Positions 29,391 through 31,207 of a stretch of 31,207 bases of DNA are shown here, piece by piece. Source of the DNA: Chara braunii. Its lineage: Eukaryota > Streptophyta > Charophyceae > Charales > Characeae. The notes beneath the pieces are model-generated. The model searched no databases, was not told the DNA's origin, and saw only the letters and a program-made list of their open reading frames with translations. The stretch lies in NCBI GenBank assembly GCA_003427395.1, contig BFEA01000553.1, positions 90,169 to 121,375 on the forward strand. The letters are read 5' to 3'. How positions within the stretch are numbered: position 1 is the first letter of the stretch; every line of letters begins with the position of its first letter. The translations under genes were made by a program, and so were the position numbers.

Positions 29391-30480
29391 GGACCCAGAC
29401 TGGAAATCAATGATTGGGTGGTCATTAAGGACCATCCCAAAGAAATTTGTAATATCCTAGATACATTCCAAAATGGGGACATTCTCCTTGAACTTTATGA
29501 TCTGTTACATGATAACACCCTTCGCCCTAAAGACCAGGACCAGATCAAATGGGTAAAAAATAAACAAATTTTCAAAATTAGAGTATTAAGGAAAAAGATA
29601 AATCGTTGGCCTTTAAACCGGACACTCTCATCTCTAGCTTAACACTAGACCCAACCAACTGGATCTGGAAGTCTCATAATAAACAAAAGAAATTTGACAG
29701 AAATTATACACGTCACTTACATTCTCTTACAGTAAAAGCCACATACAAAATGTTAAGAGTGATAGATGGATGAAACATCTCAACCTCAGCAGAGAAGATG
29801 TAAGATCAATCAAGTGGTTTAACTTAGTTAAATCCAGACCAGAAAAGTTGACATCTCTCCAATGGCAAATTTAACACAGATGCCTTCCCACAAATGACTG
29901 GATAATAGATAGATCTTCCTTGGAACATAAAGGAATTTCCTCTAGGTGGTGTAAGTTTTGCAAATTTGCCTTCCATAGTAGGTTGATTCCCGAAACTATC
30001 AAACATATTTTCCTTCAATGCCCTGGAGCTATTTGGTTATGGAGATGGTGAGAAAAAAATTGGAACCAGCTAGGCCCACAGATTAGATGCCCAAGGGATG
30101 GAAAACAATTTTTTTGGAATCATGAATTGTTGAACCATATGATGACTTTACACAAAACCTCTTCACCATGGGGACAAGAGCAGTCATATAGGCCATTTAG
30201 ATGAGAAGATGCACATATGAAATGGAGGGATCTCGCTTAGATGAACCCGAATTTACTGAAACTGTCAAATTATATGTCCAAACAGAAATTACAACCAAAT
30301 GGGAACAGATGAAAAAAAAAATACAACACTTGTCTTCACGGGACGAAATTCATAAACACATCTAAAAATTCAGTACATGTTGGCTTGAAGAAAACCAGAA
30401 GGGGGGAATGGGGAAAGTAAAATGGGAAGGGGTTACAGGAGGGGATAATGAAGATATCAGGAGAGACTATATGATAGTAG
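29390..30480 (+). pseudogene. LINE ORF2 C-terminal remnant with zinc-knuckle
   Basis: A third LINE, plus strand, badly broken. Readable parts are NWIWKSHNKQKKFDRNYTRH with KATYKMLR (from about 29650) and WFNLVKSRPEKLTSLQWQ (from 29817). After a stop there is RCLPTNDWIIDRSS and a knuckle: C-K-F-C at 29950-29961, then H-I-F-L-Q-C-P. That is the zf-RVT arrangement (W-x-L, LPT, C-x2-C, H-x4-C) following the RT domain of plant L1 elements. Its sequence differs clearly from the knuckle of the minus-strand LINE, so it is another family. The RT domain itself is not in the window. Confidence 0.8.
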
Positions 30481-30755
30481 TATCATAGTACTTAAGGATT
30501 GGACAACGGTAGATCCATCCATACCCATGTGTTCTTCAGTTGAGTTTCCCGACCCCTTTCCTCCTCCACTATCGACTATGGTTCCAAAATCTTAGTTTGG
30601 GTGTGTGAAGATATCAGACTGGAGTTTCAATGGTTCATTGAGTAAATCAGGACCAGATAGTAGTGCCACATCTATCGTCCAACATTGGATGAAGAGGTAA
30701 TAATTCATAAAATATCATCTTCAATCGTGTACACTCTCATATTTTTATTGTAAAA

Positions 30756-31207
30756 GGGGACGCGGGACCCTTTTTCCAGCAGGTGCAGCTCCCCACCAAT
30801 AGATGGAGCCTGCCCGGGAATGTTAGTGATGTCTACTCTTACCAGCGTCACTAGCATTCACTCAAGTTGTTGGTTAAAAAACAAACAAACAAACAAACAA
30901 ACAAACAAATAAAAAACAAAAAACATGTCATCCCAAGTCCCTCATCACCAGGATGTTGACCCCATTATCATTCTGCAACATCACAAGTATTAGCTAAGTG
31001 CTTGAGGGACGCTGGGCCTGGTTCCCAACAAGTGCTGAATTATTATCTCTCCATGTATCGCAGGGGACGCTGAACCCGTTTTCCAGTAGGTGAAGCTCCC
31101 CACCAATAGATTGGAGCCCCCTGCAAGACAGGTAGTAGTGCATGCGCTCATCATCACTCTTATCTGTTGATGAAGGTGTTTATGGAAAAAAAAAGAAAAA
31201 AAAAAAA
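30756..31207 (+). mobile_element. LINE 3' tails with repeated stem-loop motif
   Basis: GGGGACGC-type motifs occur at 30756, 31006 and 31063. The first and last are followed by nearly the same module (CCAGCAGGTGCAGCTCCCCA / CCAGTAGGTGAAGCTCCCCA, then CCAATAGAT-TGGAGCC). The first ends in (CAAA)n (30876-30923). The last ends in an A-tail that runs off the window (31185-31207). These are 3' UTR ends of one or more plus-strand LINEs, at least two stacked. Confidence 0.65.

Overview
This is a repeat-dominated stretch of a eukaryotic nuclear genome. Plant-type L1 LINEs with a C-terminal zinc-knuckle, an LTR retrotransposon whose primer-binding site matches the tRNA-Asp site used by many plant elements, a U6 snRNA retrocopy and long homopolymer and dinucleotide tracts all point to a streptophyte. 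The style (huge LTRs, short CT/GA tracts next to assembly gaps) would suit a charophyte such as Chara or a seed-free land plant, but the species cannot be fixed from this sequence. I see no intact host protein-coding gene; every coding signal belongs to decayed mobile elements.

Layout. 1-0.7 kb: fragments of a dispersed repeat interrupted by a small inverted-repeat element that carries a perfect hammerhead ribozyme (361-412, minus). 2.2-2.6 kb: tRNA-derived SINE. 2.98-3.13 kb: U6 snRNA retropseudogene with target-site duplications. 3.3-3.9 kb: small terminal-inverted-repeat elements. 4.74-8.37 kb (minus): 3' half of an L1-type LINE (reverse transcriptase, zinc-knuckle, 3' UTR, poly-A). 8.37-10.60 kb: part of an LTR. 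11.3-14.03 kb (plus): 5' half of an L1-type LINE (ORF1 region and endonuclease). 14.03-15.09 kb: another LTR part. 15.09-18.42 kb (minus): internal region of the LTR element (polypurine tract, hydrophobic tail, 15-residue tandem repeat, gag-like domain, primer-binding site). 18.42-22.58 kb: its complete 4.16-kb LTR. 22.6-23.7 kb: terminal-inverted-repeat elements. 23.8-26.5 kb: a cluster of the hammerhead-bearing inverted-repeat elements. 29.4-31.2 kb (plus): 3' end of a third LINE.

Two interpretations tie this together. First, inverting about 8374-14025 joins the two LINE halves into one LINE of normal order and spacing, and at the same time joins two LTR parts into a second copy of the 4.16-kb LTR, flanked by the same ACGT as the other end. 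The window therefore appears to hold one minus-strand LINE and one minus-strand LARD-like LTR element, broken by a single inversion with about 0.7 kb lost from the LTR. Second, the inverted-repeat family at 0.3 kb and 23.8-26.5 kb carries type III hammerhead ribozymes facing outward in its arms. One copy is perfect in core and stems, one plus-strand copy has an intact core, and the rest show graded decay. Retrozymes (direct LTRs) and Penelope-like elements are known hammerhead carriers; a compact foldback with one ribozyme per strand is not an arrangement I can match to a described family.
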